Shown here: positions 1 to 14,800 of the stretch, one piece after another
Layout: every line of letters begins with the position of its first letter
How positions within the stretch are numbered: the stretch's first letter is position 1
From: Neodiprion pinetum
Taxonomy: Eukaryota > Arthropoda > Insecta > Hymenoptera > Diprionidae
Length of the DNA: 64,000 nucleotides
Direction of reading: 5' to 3'
NCBI RefSeq assembly: GCF_021155775.2
Contig: NC_060234.1
Location: 25,228,026 to 25,292,025 of the forward strand
Translations under genes and position numbers: made by a program
The notes under the pieces: model-generated
Seen by the model: only the letters and a program-made list of their open reading frames with translations
What the model was told of the DNA's origin: nothing
The model's database searches: none

Positions 1-3000
1 ATTTCCGCGTGTGTTCGTACCCTGCACGGTTAGAAAAAAAATGTCCCAGCAGGTTCACTCAAGTTTTTGGGTGGATTTGAACATTTTTTAATGTACTACT
101 AAGTGAAAAAAAAAAGTATAAAGTACAAATTAAATGTTGACGTGACAATTTAAATGTCAAAACTACAATAATTTTTGTCATATTTACTAACAGAAATGTA
201 ACAAATAACACAAACATAAAGTCGACCTGCTGGCACATTATGTTTGATTAAATTTTTTTTACAGTTTAGAATAAGTGGCCCAGGGGCGTATTAATAAGAC
301 TGACAAACACTGGTGTACAGACTACATCCAAGGTACATCGCGCCGAAATGCCGTTATTGTCTTGCCAAATGCGGTGCGAATGCCTGTCCAAGAAAGCAGA
401 GTCAGACTCACCTGGCCTGGGTCTTTTCTCCTTTCCAAATGTTTGGAAATTCCCATTTGTCAGCCTAGCCTTTTCTTCGGAAATTATTTTAAACTGCACG
501 ATAAATGTAAAAACAGAATATTCCGGCACGCAGGACCGAAGAGCCTGATACTCGTTACGTTATGCGGAAAAATGTCGATATCTATCGTCAGACACGGTTG
601 AAGAAAATGTTGAGTCTTCGGTACGCGAAGAAACCGTAGGTAAAAACATTAAGCTCTGGATGACGAATGTTTGTTTGGAGAAGGGTTTCCGCCGCGGGTT
701 TAACGGACAGTGATGGGTATTATATCGGATGAAACGCGATCTCGCCTAACGAATATTAATTGCAGCTGTGAAAATGATGATTGTATATAAAAGTCGGTTG
801 CCTAAATGAGTTTGACGTTAGAATGGAAAGCCACGGCAGCTGGAAAGAATTGGACGGTGCAGAATGGAAAGACGGCAAAGGCAAAGATAAATTGAGATCA
901 GAAGATGGATTTTAATTAAAAAACTTTATCTGCGCTCTGCTTCATTCAAACTGTCTTAAGATAGTTGCGGAGTATGCCGTAGGCGGGTTATTAAGTGCCG
1001 GATAATTATATTATAAGATGTACTTACGAGGCCGTACTAAACCATCGCGTTAAACACGAAAATTCGTACGTTTGGAGAATAATTTTTGTCGAATAGTACG
1101 CTGTTGTGTGTAACAATGAAATCAAACCCAATGATAAAAATCGTGAACTAATAGTATATGGTATTACGAGTTTGGAAAATAAGCAATTTCAGATGAGTGT
1201 GAAGTTTGTTAAAGTGCTGCAATCGCTATTTATTCCATCATCTCTGAAGGAAAGTTTGATTTGAGAAGCACAGACATATAACTGACAACGTGTAAAATTA
1301 GGGTTAGGTAACTTACGTTCAATTACACAGTGCGTAAGTTTGAGTAATTCGGGAGTGCGCGCGCGCGCAAAGAAAAGTCCTAGCGTTTAAGATGCATCGT
1401 TTGAATTGTGCGCATGCGCCAACGCTGGCTTACCGAACTGATGGAAAACGGGGCAATCTGCGCACGCTTCACAGAAAAGTGTTCCCCAAAAATTTTATTT
1501 CACTAGTGTCAGTACATTTATTTTTCCAATGTTTAAGCAGTGCACCTTGAGTCTTGTGAACGAGATAGTCGTTTCGGCAGGAAACACTTTGATGGGTCAG
1601 GAAAGGATGTATAATTGAGTGGTTATACCAGTAATTAGCACAACTAGGAGACGGTATCTCGAAACTTGAAGGGTAACTTGCGCCAACGGAATATAGAAGG
1701 AAACTACACGTGTACTCGGGCTGCGGGTAGAAATCCCGACAAATTAATTACTAACAAAGTGTGACAAGTCTGTCTGGCACAGGGAATTATTTTCGAATAT
1801 AATTAACGTGCCGAATCAATCTCATCTGCTAACCGAACAAATATTCCGCACGAGAATTAATTAACAAATACGATAATAACTGCATGAGAGATGCGCAACT
1901 CTCGTCGTTATGGTAAATCGTTATCTCTTCACCGTATAATGACAATGTGGTTAAATTTTCGCTCGCGAACACATCGAGTTCGTCTTGAATTGTAACAGCA
2001 TTTGCCACTTTTGATCCTGTTTATCAACTCACCTGAATAACGAAAATTGTATTCAAACGCTCGCCAAATTGCAGATGATCAGTTGTTTCTCAGTTTTCAA
2101 CCTCAAACAGTTTTACACGTCTTCAATTATGTAAAATTGCAAAGCGAGTACAATTTTTTTTTACTAGCTATATGCATCGGAGATAATTGAATGAGAGACG
2201 AAAAGGATCCTTGAATGAAAAGAGTCATTAATTTAATTTTTGTTTGATTGTATAATGTTGTAAGGTTTCACAAAAAACTTTTTGCAGAATTATAAATTCG
2301 ACAAAAATTAGTTTTCTAATAATAGCTCGATGAACGAAATTACTGTTTGCCGTAAGCGCATTCTATGAAATTTACGCAGAAAGATCTTTCCAAAAAGAAC
2401 AAAATTCAAAAATAGGCAACCCAAGGAATTAGATTTAAAAAGTCGGAGAGTCAAAAAACAGTTAGCAGAAGAAAAATTTCCTTTTTCTGTTTTATTCAAA
2501 TTTCCAAATTAAATGCACGCTCGCTTTTGCACCAGACTGAAAAATTTTGTTTAAAATTTACTGCGCAGATTTCATCAAACAATTATATTACAATTACTGG
2601 AAACTTTATTTTTATTTCATCCATTACGAAACTTTGTAAATCTTGTTTTTCTGCGATGCCCTACGACGCACAAACGTGAAAATGAAAGTGAAAATTGCGG
2701 AGCGCATGGCCAGATTGTAATGGTCTGGAATGTCCCATATATAATGGGTCTCTAAATTCTGTACTTATCTTGTGTCCGGTGTCCACGTAGTAGAATGTTT
2801 TCGTTTAGGAGAACAAAACGAGGTACGATGCGAAGGGGACGCAAAGAGGGCCGAAGGACAACGAAAACGATGGAAGTTAGGTTCGTACGAATGAATTGAA
2901 TAATTTAGCGGATGGGATGTAGGGATAATGTGCGTAAGCCCGAATGGGTCCCAAGAAAATCCTCGAGAAATCTAGGGACGGAAATGTATGGAATTGTACT

Positions 3001-5650
3001 TTTCGTCCAGCAAAGAAAGGTCAGACATACGCATGCGGTTTCACATTTTCCTTCTTTCATTCGGTGAACGAATGTATTACCAGACCTTGTACGTCATCTG
3101 GTTGTGCAAAATCTAATTTCGTCAATTTTTTCTTTTCATAATCCACTATTTCTCCACATTCAAGTTACCGGTAATCTTACTCGGGCATCACGAAGCGTCA
3201 TTTTATTTTTATCCGAACACGTGAAATGATTTTCGGAAAAAAATTGATGTCCAAATGAATTGAAATAGCGATAATTTAGGGCTTGAAAAGCGACTACAAT
3301 TGTTGCGATAGTTTCCACTGATTTCCAATCTCTTGCGATGTGAAAAACAGCGGAAAAAACTGGCTCGTAAACACGAAGGTAACGTTCACAATCAGAGGAT
3401 AAAGTGTATCTTTTCTTAGGTTGCGCTGATTTTATGAGACGAAGCACTTTCTAGTACCTCTCGTTATGACGATCGTAGAATCGAACGATACTACTACTCG
3501 TGTCTTGCCGCTGTGTCATGCTTATGGAACGAATACCGCCCGACGGAAGAAAAAATGTAATCGCCACTTTTATCGTTGCGCTGCTACGCCCGGCGTTACG
3601 TTTTTCTCGCATTATTACATTGACATAATATAATGACATTGATATAATGTTCACATCCTCACTTAAATCTCAACTCCTGATGATCTGGTCACACCACGAA
3701 AAGGTCAAGGATTCGAACCACGAAAACGATGAATTTATATAACTAATCCGAAAGCTTTTATCCTATTTCTATATTTTGAATTTCAAGCACCAGCCGACAC
3801 TCTTCTCGTCTTGAAGAAAACAACTTATTGTTGACTCACCGATACGGCAGCAGGTGGTTTAAAAAATAGCTAGTCGATCGCTGTGTGTACGCAGCTGCAA
3901 GGAATTCAATATTTGCGAAGCAATATAGCCCCGTATGTGGCGTCAGCCTGGCCGCAGCTTTCTCAGCAGAAGCTCAGGTGTCACAAACAATTGAAATCAA
4001 TCGCACCGTGACGTCTGCCAACTCTTGTCACGACCGATTTGCACCGTAACCCTTAAGCGGTGAGCTTGCGGGCTTCTAACTCTGCTGCAACTTTTCACCG
4101 CGAATGGCGCCACTTTTGTCAATTCAAATTTAATCACGCGGCAAACCTTTCACGCCGTTAAATAACGAGAATACATCGATATTGCCAACGGACAGCCCGC
4201 TGGCGTTTGATTGATAGTTCCACGCATTCGCCCTCGTTGAAAATTCCCTTTCCTTGCTCCTGGTTTCAAACGCAGCGCGATGATCTTGACGAGGGTCATC
4301 GCTACCGACAGATTGGAAGGCTTTGATTCTGATCATGCTGTCATGTCAATGATCTCAGGATTTCAAACCTTCGAAATGAGTGCACTTGGCATGAGCCTCG
4401 AGATTATTACTTTTTAACGGACGAAGAGACGTTGCAGCGTTACACGCGGACAACGCTTTTGCGCGACAAGATTAAATGGTTTGATTGTTGTAATGATTGG
4501 GTACTGATATTTGGTATTGACTATAATTGATGTATTTTAATAACGCTTAGCTCTAAATCCAACAAATGGATAGAGAATGAATGAAAAAATAATAAAGATT
4601 GAATGATGTTTTTAAGTTGAAAGACCCAAGATTTTTGTAGGTGTTAATAAAAGTCATAAGTTCTAATAAAAATTTTCGATGGTTAGCTTGAACATTCCGT
4701 CACCGAATGTGGATGCTAGTTTTCAGTTCGTAAAAAGTCTTAACTAAAGGCTGTTGAAAGAAAAGGGGAAGGGTCGTAAATAAAGGTAAAAGGGTTTGCA
4801 GGCACGGATCACGAACTGCGGACAACGTTCACCCAATGTCACGTAAAAAGTACGGTCGAAATGAAACGATACATGCGAAATGATTTACAGCTTTTTGTTT
4901 TATGTCTAGAAGCTAGACTTGGCACGTGAAATGAGAATTAAAAACCATTGATGAATCTAGCATCAACAAAAATGAGGCATAATTATTATAATTGAAGTAA
5001 GCAGGGTATACCACGCAACAAATCTATCGGTTTTGGTAACCTTACAATTAGAGTAGCAGTTGTAATTATATTTTATCGCGTGTAATTTGAAGTCATAGAC
5101 ACAAGTGTACTGAAATATTTCAAGATCTACACAAATACTAATTTTCAAACAACAAGGAGTACCTAGTATCAACAACTCTTGGACCAAAACTTGCTCAAAG
5201 TCAAATTTTGCTCACGAATATCGACGATTTGACGAGATCAGAAATCAAGTTAATTATAGAAGCAAATGGTACAGTGATCAGAAAAGGTGCATTAATTCTG
5301 CATCAACGACCTCATAGGTCGCTTACCTATATCCGTTAGAGTGCATCGCGACAGTTACCGTGGAAAGTTGTAGACTTAGAGCCAATTCTTTATTGACCAT
5401 TCTTCGAAATTTGTCGAAGAACTCGTCCATAATTCGGTTCCTGTTCCAAACTTGGATGCGAATTAACCGACACGTACGATGCTGTCATGTCGCATGGGAA
5501 TTGGAGTAATCAACTCCTTTCACGCCCGACAGTAGGTAATGAAATAGTCAACACTGTCGACGTGCTGAGCTGCAGCTAATTCTCCCCAGAATTTGTATTG
5601 CGATATTCATGGAGCTTATCCGAAGCCAGTGCGAAGGGTCGTGACGCGAG
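1..5650. other. AT-rich non-coding stretch
   Basis: I recognise no gene here. Open frames are short, unrelated to any family I know, and matched by equally long frames on the opposite strand. Notable sites are a (GC)n run at 1357-1368 and the palindrome-containing TGCGCATGCGC at 1409-1419. No tRNA with a pairing T-arm was found. The GGATTCGAACC string at 3710-3720 fails that test. Confidence 0.5.
1357..1368. repeat. alternating GC tract
   Basis: This is a pure alternating GC dinucleotide run, the kind of purine-pyrimidine alternation able to adopt Z-DNA. It lies about 45 bases from a GCGCATGCGC palindrome at 1410-1419. Confidence 0.7.
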
Positions 5651-6292
5651 TTGTGTTGGCGTGTACCGAGCTGGGGAGTTTATATGGATCGATCGGAAAA
5701 AAGGGTTGCTCAAAACGAGCGCAAACAAGAAGATATCCGTCCGTCCACCGGCACTACGGTTCATGCAATTTCAACGCGACGACGCATCTTGGCGATTCTC
5801 TTGCCGCACCCTTCGTTGATTAAGTCATCAGCCGGTTTTCTAGTCCATTCAGTTCCGTGGGACGCGATGAGAGACGATCCCCACGTCAGTGTCTGCGGGA
5901 GCTCCGGGAGTAAGAAAAACAGCCGGCGAGAAAACACCAAGAGCTTTCCACTTCCACCACCAATTTCGTTTCGTCTTCCCCGCGCATCTACACGTGTATT
6001 CTTCATACCTACATTATTCTCGGCTTCCTGCTGTGGCGGTGATTCTCTCCGGAGGAAAATTATTTTCATTCCGTCATGCGTATTGTATACGGTAAGGTAT
6101 TTCTGCAAATGGGGCTCTGGAAACGAAACGGCTCTCTTATGCCACCCTACAAACCGACCTTTTCAACGAGTAATTCTACTCTGCTTAAAATTTCAAAGCA
6201 TTTCCTCCTTGTCACCGAGACTTTTCACGATTATTTACGAACCTATACATGTAGGTACGTGTACGTACAAAGCGCGTTCCTTTTTCTTCTGA
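5651..6292 (+). other. Longest open frame in the window, unassigned
   Basis: This frame is open for 213 codons in a locally GC-richer block. I do not recognise any domain, signal peptide or repeat in the translation. It has many Arg, Ser, Cys and Phe residues and no hydrophobic pattern typical of a folded protein. The antisense strand is also open for 115 codons (5761-6108), which points to a local shortage of stop codons rather than selection. It could be part of a non-coding transcript or an exon of an unknown protein. I lean towards chance. Confidence 0.15.
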
Positions 6293-9200
6293 CTTTGAAT
6301 TACCTCCAACTCATTGTATACGGTATATAACACAGATTCCGAACATTACGAAAAAGGGAACGGATGTAAGATTGTCACGGGTGTTTTTCTCGAACCGAAA
6401 TTCCTGCTTCACATCTCGTTCTTTCGGTTCTTGGAGTAGATTTACCCAATAGGCCGGAAGCAAGTCGTCCTCCGTGTTTTCCTCACGCTCGCTCGGACTA
6501 TACTTTATACTACGAGTTGTTTTCTATCTTTATTCTTCGGCTCCCTTCTTTCCTGTGTTTGAGGGTGCAATCAGGTGTGTGAAACCGAATTGACATTCTA
6601 GCGTTGGTTTCACGTGTTTCAAGCTCTGCACCTAGCTCTCGGCCTTCATCGGCAACGTTCCGATTACGTTCACACGGTTATTTCGTGACTCTCGTTTCCG
6701 TCTCAGCTTCAGAAATCAGGAAAACTGTTTCTTTAGCTTCATCTTGGCGCGGAACGTCACGCATGTCAAATATTTCAATCAGTTCCTCAACCGTGAACCA
6801 GATTTCCCTCGCATCGAAGTATGTACGCATTTTCAAACCACTGTATGCACCACTTACACGGAAATATCGAGCTCGTAACATTTTTTCATTAAAACCGCTT
6901 TCTCACTCGAGCGTTACACCAACCTGAAATAATTTTCCACCAAGAGATCTTTCCACATTTTAAACGTTTTCTTGCTGAGTCTGTTCGAACTGAGTTGAGT
7001 CGCGTGTACGGCTTTGCATGAAAAAGAAAAACACCAATTTTTCGCACGGTGGGTTGAGCGACGTTAACCGGTCATGTGCTTTCCAATCTTTTAAAACTTC
7101 TTCAAAAGCGTTGCAGCTCGTACACAACAGGTATATTTTACCTAAACTGAACTCTATTCCACCTTGTTGGTGTTAAATATGACTGGACCAGTACGTTTGT
7201 AGCAGTATGCTTTTTTCACGTTCTCATGACACGGACATTTTCTGCTGACGTATTTTATTTAGCTTCTGCATCAGGATGAAACGGACTCATTCTTTTCTAC
7301 GCTTGCAACAGAACTAAGTGTTGGTACAGGTAGTAAATAGCTCGCAATATTCAATGGAAATCTCGCGATATAACTTGAACTCTGCAAATTAAACATTATA
7401 ATTATTGTCCAAGCACTGAAGCAACTTGAGTCCGAGTTTAATTTTATCTCTTCTTGTCGGGGCTAATAGGGACTACTCTGGGTTATAATTAAAGGTGCTT
7501 AGTGGTGGCGAGAGTAGTCGTGGTTTAAGACCGACCAAGTGACGCGAAGTATCTCTTGTCTTCATGGCTCGAGGGGAATGTGCGCTTGAAAATGCACCCG
7601 GTGACCCCGCAAGTGACATCATTGCTTGACCCAGCCGTTTCCTCTGTTTCACCCCTTCATAATGCAAGCTTGTATCACACCGAGATTAGCGGCTGAAATA
7701 AAATGCCGTCCAATTATGCGCATGCAATTATGTGCGTGCATAATGAAATACGACAACCGGTATTGCCTGCTTCTAACGGTACATTTGTTGCAGTAACAGT
7801 AATTAACATGACAGTATTAATTTTTTACCAAAACATAAAAATTCTGAGTAATCAACAACTCGAGACGGTTTCAGCTCTGTAGGACACTTGTTAAAATTAT
7901 GTTAAAATCAGAATAGAAGTAAAGTTATTTTGGGATAGGTATGTAAGTTTTGGTTCTCGTTTCATCCTCAGCGTCAGTCTCCTCTTGTCTGACAGCGTGA
8001 ATTGAGGCGTCTCTAAACTGCGGCGCAGCTTGAAATCAATCATAAATTCCAATCAAGGAAGTTTGAAACAAGGGTGAGTGGCGTTTTATACACCTGGAAA
8101 GTAACTCGTTTAAAATCATCCAATTAAACGAATCAGCTAATAGCGTTTACAAGTTCTACCGTGAAATGCGTTCGAGATAGTTTGTCACCTGTTCGTATCG
8201 GCAACGCAACGGCATCCGACTCATTAACTCAGAAAACTAGAGAAAACTGGAAACAATAGCTGTTCAGGGACATCTGTTCGTTCTGATACCTCATCAATAC
8301 GTCTCATCGGGATTGCCATCGTCTGTGCTGTTATTAAAATCTTGCTCCAAGGCTTTTACCGTATCCAAACAGCGGCAAGAAGAGGACATGGAAGCTTGGT
8401 AGAGGGTGGATGACGAGGGGTTTGACAAGACAAACGAGAGGTTGCCGGGATAGCAAGAGGATAACTAAGGCGGGTGGAGGTGATGGGCGATGGTAACTGT
8501 TCAACACTGATATAGCCAATTTTATCGACTTGGGTACCGAAATGTTTGCTCGAAGGACCCCCGAGTCAGGCAGGACCCGGAAGGGGTGGATTCCGAAATT
8601 TTCCAAGTATCGAGACGTTGAGCCTCAAATTTGTTTGAACGTGTAAGGTGTGATCCGGATTTTGCGGTATGTTATATTTTGTAGCAAAGGTCCAGCTAAC
8701 ACAATTCGTAGAATAAGATTGAATTGTATTGAAGCAAAGATGTCTCAAAGGCGGTATAATCAAAGGAATGCGATTTAATGCATAAGGTCTCTTACTTTGG
8801 TGTGATTCGTACATCGGTATAATATTGTTGCAGACTGTGAATTAGTCAAATTGCGAAATAGATCGCTTAATAATGTCGCTAGAAAGACATTGTAAAATTA
8901 TAATTGTATAAATACAGAACGAACGAAACGAGAAACTAATTAAAAAGAAACAGGCGATGTAACTCCGGCTTCGAACCTTGGCAAGTACAACCACGTTATG
9001 ATATTCTACAGGATAGACTATTCCACGCATAGATCGATACGTCTCAGGTATAATCCATTGTACGTTCTTATTGCCGTACCGAGTGTTTCTCTTTCCACTC
9101 GTCCGGCAAGGCTTCGCCGAGCTCGTCTCTTATCATATCTCGTGCCAAGTCGCATCATCGAATCGTGGTAAAAGTCCTTGAAACACCTTAGAAACACGAA

Positions 9201-11826
9201 GAGCAACGACAGCCGAAATCCGAGATACATAGCATGTCATAGTTTGTAATTTCACTTCTATCTTTTTATTAATCGGCTAAGCTCGATATTATATAACTTC
9301 ATTTTCATCCCAATTAATCAACAGAGAGACTTTGCACTGAATTTAATGTCGACCAATTCGCTTGGTGAGATGTTTTGCGATGCCGATGATACTTTAAGAA
9401 TGGTTAAACCGATCTATTTGAATTTGGAACGATGTACTCTTAGATGCTTTCTCCTCTTTACCACGATTCCAATTTTTTACTGTTACATCTTTTCGTTAAT
9501 TAAATTGAAAAAGTCATAAAATTCGGAAGATAAATCGAGTTTCAAATTCAAATTGTCGCCATTTTGTATGAATAAAAAACGAAAAAGGAATAAAGAAGTG
9601 AGGAAAATATGAGGTATAAAATATCAATTGATTCTAGCGTAAAATAATATATCATTAAAGCTCGATCAATAAAATTTTGAATAAAACGAATTCCGATCGA
9701 ATTGATTATTTGGTTGTCGAGATTTAAATTCCCAAGAATCACCCACTTTTCCAGCCGTCTACTCGGAGGGAAAGGGCAAACGTGAGGTTGGGGGTCTTGT
9801 TCTCGGAAACTCTTGTTGACAATGACTTTACAAAAATTTATTTCCCCTCTCATTTCTCCCACTCTTTTACACTTCTCGCGGGAAACTTGATCGATTTTTC
9901 TCAGTAATTCGTTGGTTTGTTTTCTCTTACGACGATTTGTTTTCTGTTCTTTATTTTTTGCATTTGACACTCTTTCGCACTTGGACATGGCTTTAGACTC
10001 AATTGCATTTTTCTCAGATATTCGTCAGCTTTGTAAATAACCGGGCCTCGCGGTTGTTCGAAGCTCGGTCTTGTCATATTCTTATCTACTTTATTTTTTA
10101 TGCGTGTAGGTTTTCCTGTTTTGGTCAGCCTACGGAACAGCTGCGGCTGAGCTTTGTGCTTACCCTAAATGGGCAATAAAACAGCTATATTCTTATTATT
10201 ATCATTGTTGTAGAAATAAAATTGCGTCGTAAAAAAAGTTACTCCGAGACACACCACAGTTGTTCAAAGAAGATATACCACTTTGAAACTTTGTACATAT
10301 ATTCCTCCAACGAATCGTGCAGTCTACATAAGAAGCGGTGCATTCTAAAACTATGAAACTATTACCATGTACTATTACTTTATATATAAAAAAAAAAAAA
10401 AAAACAACTTGCCGTTTCGCCGTGGCTAAAAAGCGCACCGAAAAATAAACAAATTCGATGATAATTGCAGAAGCCTTGAGCTTTGCATAAGCTGGGGAAG
10501 TATATTCTGATCGGATCGATTGGATCGCAAGATTATCGCTTACAATTTTGTCGGTCCCCTTTCATTTGTTTCCACCATTCTTCCCTTATACATCAGTCTC
10601 CCCCGTTTTATCATCTTTACACATTCGAAGGTATTATATCCATATAAGATGAAACGATCTCCACAATCTACCGCTATATTTATATATATATATATAAATG
10701 GATACGCGGTCCGCTGTAATGAAAATGTCTACGGAAATGAAAGACGAACTTGGAACTCGGTGGGATCAATGGTTAGGTCTTGCTCGTGGTCTGTAACTCC
10801 TGGACGCCGGGTACAACGCACCATTGAGCAGCAGGTAGATATTAGGTGCACGAGCTATCGCGATAACGGGGTTATGAATGGCATGGAATTAAGTGGTCAT
10901 TTGTCGTGAGATTAACGCGCAATCTCCCATCAGCGAGCATTAAAAACTTCATTTTACCGCCCCCTGATAGTGAATGGCCGCGTTATGATCCAAAGCATGC
11001 ATGCCCTCGAGCCGTAACTTGAAAATGCCGGAGTAAAAGGAACGAGCCGAGACGGAAAAGTGTATTTGGCTTGTTGAATTCTTCAGAGGCTCGGGCGTGG
11101 CGTGTTACAAGATCGTTCTGGGCCACGCCAAGCCACGCAAGACCCTCAATACCCAGGGAGTACAATGTGACATAGAACAGCGAACAACCACCCTTACCCA
11201 GGTCGTTTCTCATTTGATCGGAAGAAAGCACGATGAGTTTTCATACTGGAACCGAAACGCTCCCGAAAAAGGAACAGTGACTGCAGAGTCCAAGGATTTT
11301 TGAAGCTTTGTTTCAAGACTTAGTGCTTAAGGAACTCAAATGGACTGAAATCATTGGAATCTGCGAATGGCTTCGATTGAATTCTGTCTTATCATGAGCT
11401 TTCGTTGATCCAGTTGGATGAATGATTTTTATTGACTTCAAAAGGTTTACCAACGTTCTTGATGATGTTTAGGGATTTGATGAGATTTCCTGAGATTCTA
11501 TCGAATGTATTAATGAAATCGTAGATCAGGGGTAACATTGAAAAATAATTGGTAAACTTGAAGCAAATGTAAATCACATTATGTTGCAGAAATCGTACTG
11601 TAAACATTCGAAATAAATATCAATGAATTGAATTCGTTCTCTTGATGTTCAAGTAGATTTGACACACTTTCGGTCGATGGAATATTCTAACACAGAGATG
11701 CCCGAGAATGACAGGAAATGGTTTCCGAACCAATCTGTAAATATATGATAGGTAGAACCCAAATAAACGCAGGTGGCGAAGAATCGAACTCGATACTGAT
11801 GAGAATCCAATGGTAATGGTACTACG

Positions 11827-11869
11827 ATAAGATATATATATATATATATATCTTATATATATATATATA
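11827..11869. repeat. (TA)n microsatellite with perfect palindrome
   Basis: A (TA)n tract is interrupted by CTTA. Positions 11827-11856 form a perfect 30-bp palindrome from ATAAGATAT to ATATCTTAT. It is able to extrude as a cruciform. No function is implied. Confidence 0.75.
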
Positions 11870-14800
11870 GGGTAAAGTGTTCAGTTTTAAAATACTTTGT
11901 GATTATTCCCAGTTACCTCAACGACACAAATATTCATACCAGTTCGTTGAATTTCTTTTTGATTCAACGAATTCTGTGTCATATTTTGCCTTTAATAAAT
12001 CACATTCCTCATGTTCTCTTTCAGGTCAATCAGTTGATTGCATTCTGTGATTATCTTCACTACTGTCGAGACTTTGAGGAGCCCATTGACTTTTGACGGG
12101 AGTCGAGAGGCGTGAATGATCTCCTTTTCAATATCCGACTACAGACTGACACTTGCGCAAAATAAGATTGCACATTTCTCCCAAAAGCGTTTTTAGACAA
12201 ACAAAAGATTATACGTTCGTCAGAGGCTGTTTGAAATCTGTCCTTTGTCCCGACGCCGACGTTCGAATTATTTATGGGAATATGAGATACTCGTCGATCT
12301 TGAGACTGTTTCAAACCTTTGATATCAAGTGATTCGCGAAAGACAAGTAACTCCGGTGTTTGTTGCTATTATTATCAGCTACGTCTCGGATTCATTTGGC
12401 GAATTGCTTTGTGGAGGTGAACGTTGAGTGTAACGGCAATCGAAGGGGAGTCGGGACGTTGACTGGTTCAAACTCGTGGAATAATCAATCCCTGTTTCTG
12501 AAACATTTGTTCTGAAAAAAATCACCGGCAATGTTGAATTCTGGCTTCATTTCCGGGGGGCGATACTCTTCCGGCTTTTACAGAGGATTCAATTTGCATC
12601 GAATCGAAGTACCTATCATTTCCACGTACACCCTTGTTCTCATGTAGGTGGTGATCCTAATTGTCGACGTGACCCAGCTGTGAGTTCTGTACGTTCGATT
12701 TCTGAGGCTTTTCGATCAGATTTGCCACAATTAGAGGCAATCCGTCGAGTCCCACGGTCGTTAACAAGAGTCACTGAACTCTAAAAGCAATCGAGAACAC
12801 GTTGGGGAACGAGGAAGCTTCTACTTATATCCGTCAGGTCGTAACCTCGTTCTTTACGAGTGACAGTCTGTGATTTTTCGTCCGTTAAGCTTGCAACGGG
12901 TGAAAACAACAAAACACATCCTCAAAGGGTTATCGATACAGCGTTTCAGGGTTGGTGCCTAAAAACTTTGTTTAGTGGTTACAAAGTCATCAAGCGATTA
13001 TTATCTCTCCAAAATGTGTGGAATTTCAGGTTTTCTATATTCATGTTATGCATGTAGTTACGATGGAACATTAACTACGGTACGTCTACGATATACGCAA
13101 AAAAAATTCGTTTCAGTCGTAGTTTTTTCCAACAATTACCATCGGTCTAGTAATTGCCGTTAAATTCTAAAATTTCACCCTCTAAATATTAAATACAATA
13201 GGAAAAATATTCATGACTGGTATTAACGAGGAGTTCAATTTCGTGGCAGACATACTTTGAATAAGATTGATAGCCGAGACTGGCTGTCGTAGTTTTTGCG
13301 TACACCAACCTCACTGATGAATTGCTCGCCGTTCAGTCTACCGAAGAAATTTCACGTGTGAGAAAAATTTGTGAGAATATTGGATGTAGAAAATAATTTA
13401 AATAAGCACATTGATCGGGTTCAGCCACCTATATCGGCCTCTTTGCCGAACTTTAAGCGAGGAAATTTTGAGGGGAATATTTTTGTGTGAAATATAAATT
13501 AGTTACAGTAAACTCTAAAAAGCGATAAAGAGAGAATGAGGTAAAAAGGATAAAATTCATGCATAAATGTTTAATATTAAATGTAGCGTACAGGAAATTC
13601 GTCACTTTTCCAGTGGTTTTCTCACCTTCGTTATCACAGAGAGCGAGTAATTTCACGAAACTATTTCTCACTTTACACATTAGGTACCGGAGCATTTGAT
13701 AAATACACACTCGGTGCTGCAATTGATTGAATTTCGCAGCTATTCATCCAATTGTAAATTAATTACTTTCGTAATGTTTGTTGCCTGTTTTTGAGCGAAG
13801 GTATTAATATAAATCATATTCTGAATTATTCATATTTAATGACAGTCTGTAATAATTTTATTGACGCAAGGTAACGGTAGAATTTAAATTATAATCGCAG
13901 GGCGTTTAACGTCCGTTATACATACATCAAAGCACAATTTGCCTCTGACTTTTATTTTCGATGGAGGTGACATCATGCGCACTCATTGAAATATTATACT
14001 TTACGAGCACGATTGAAATACCGAAGAGCATATAAACGCAATGCCTCGGCTTCGAATATTTTCTCGATTTCGCTTGCAGAATAGGACCGTTGATTATATT
14101 TCGAAAACTTGATAATAATAGGATCCTTCAGAAAATTGCAGTTTGTATTTTTTTTCAAACCTCAAGTTCTCTTAATTCACGTTTTATGACCTTCTTATTA
14201 CTCTGCGATCATTAAGAAAAAAAAAATAATAGGTTACATTGTTTATGGCGACATTCAAGTTTATCGATCGGGATGTTTCAGGGGTGAAACTCATCGAGAA
14301 AGCATGGTCAAATCTGCGATGGGAAAGACTTCAAGAATATAAAAAATTCTGCCGCATTGAGTTCTCTATATTTTTTAATCCTAGTGAATCAATCGGTCTT
14401 CTGTAGTAAAATTCTACCGTAGTTTGGACCATACGCGGAGGTTTAACAATTCGTTGAAGATTTTACCCTCCCCTCCTAAAATGTAGAGGGTTTTTAACAT
14501 TTCCAATTCATTCCTTCACTTTCGGCATCAATGATCACGAAAATTAGGCAAGCACCAAGGTGACGTATTTTTTGAATTCTTGTATCCGCCTCTGCTGCAT
14601 GATTTCCGTGTATTGACATAATAATCACCAGAAAATTGAAATCTCCTCGAATCATACTCTGTCGGAAAGTTATGAGAAAATGACAGAATCAAACAGTACG
14701 TGTGTACACTTTTTACTGTGTTGTTTAAGTCTCTGTTTCGTGTACGTAAATTTTTACCACCATACATCTAAAATATTAATATTATATAAATAGTAATATT

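Noticed and set aside
3700..3730. GGATTCGAACC resembling a minus-strand tRNA B box
   Set aside because: The T-arm stem does not pair, and no matching acceptor arm or anticodon arm lies at the required distance.
11770..11800. GAATCGAACTC resembling a minus-strand tRNA T loop
   Set aside because: The T stem has a mismatch, and the complementary acceptor sequence is absent within tRNA range.
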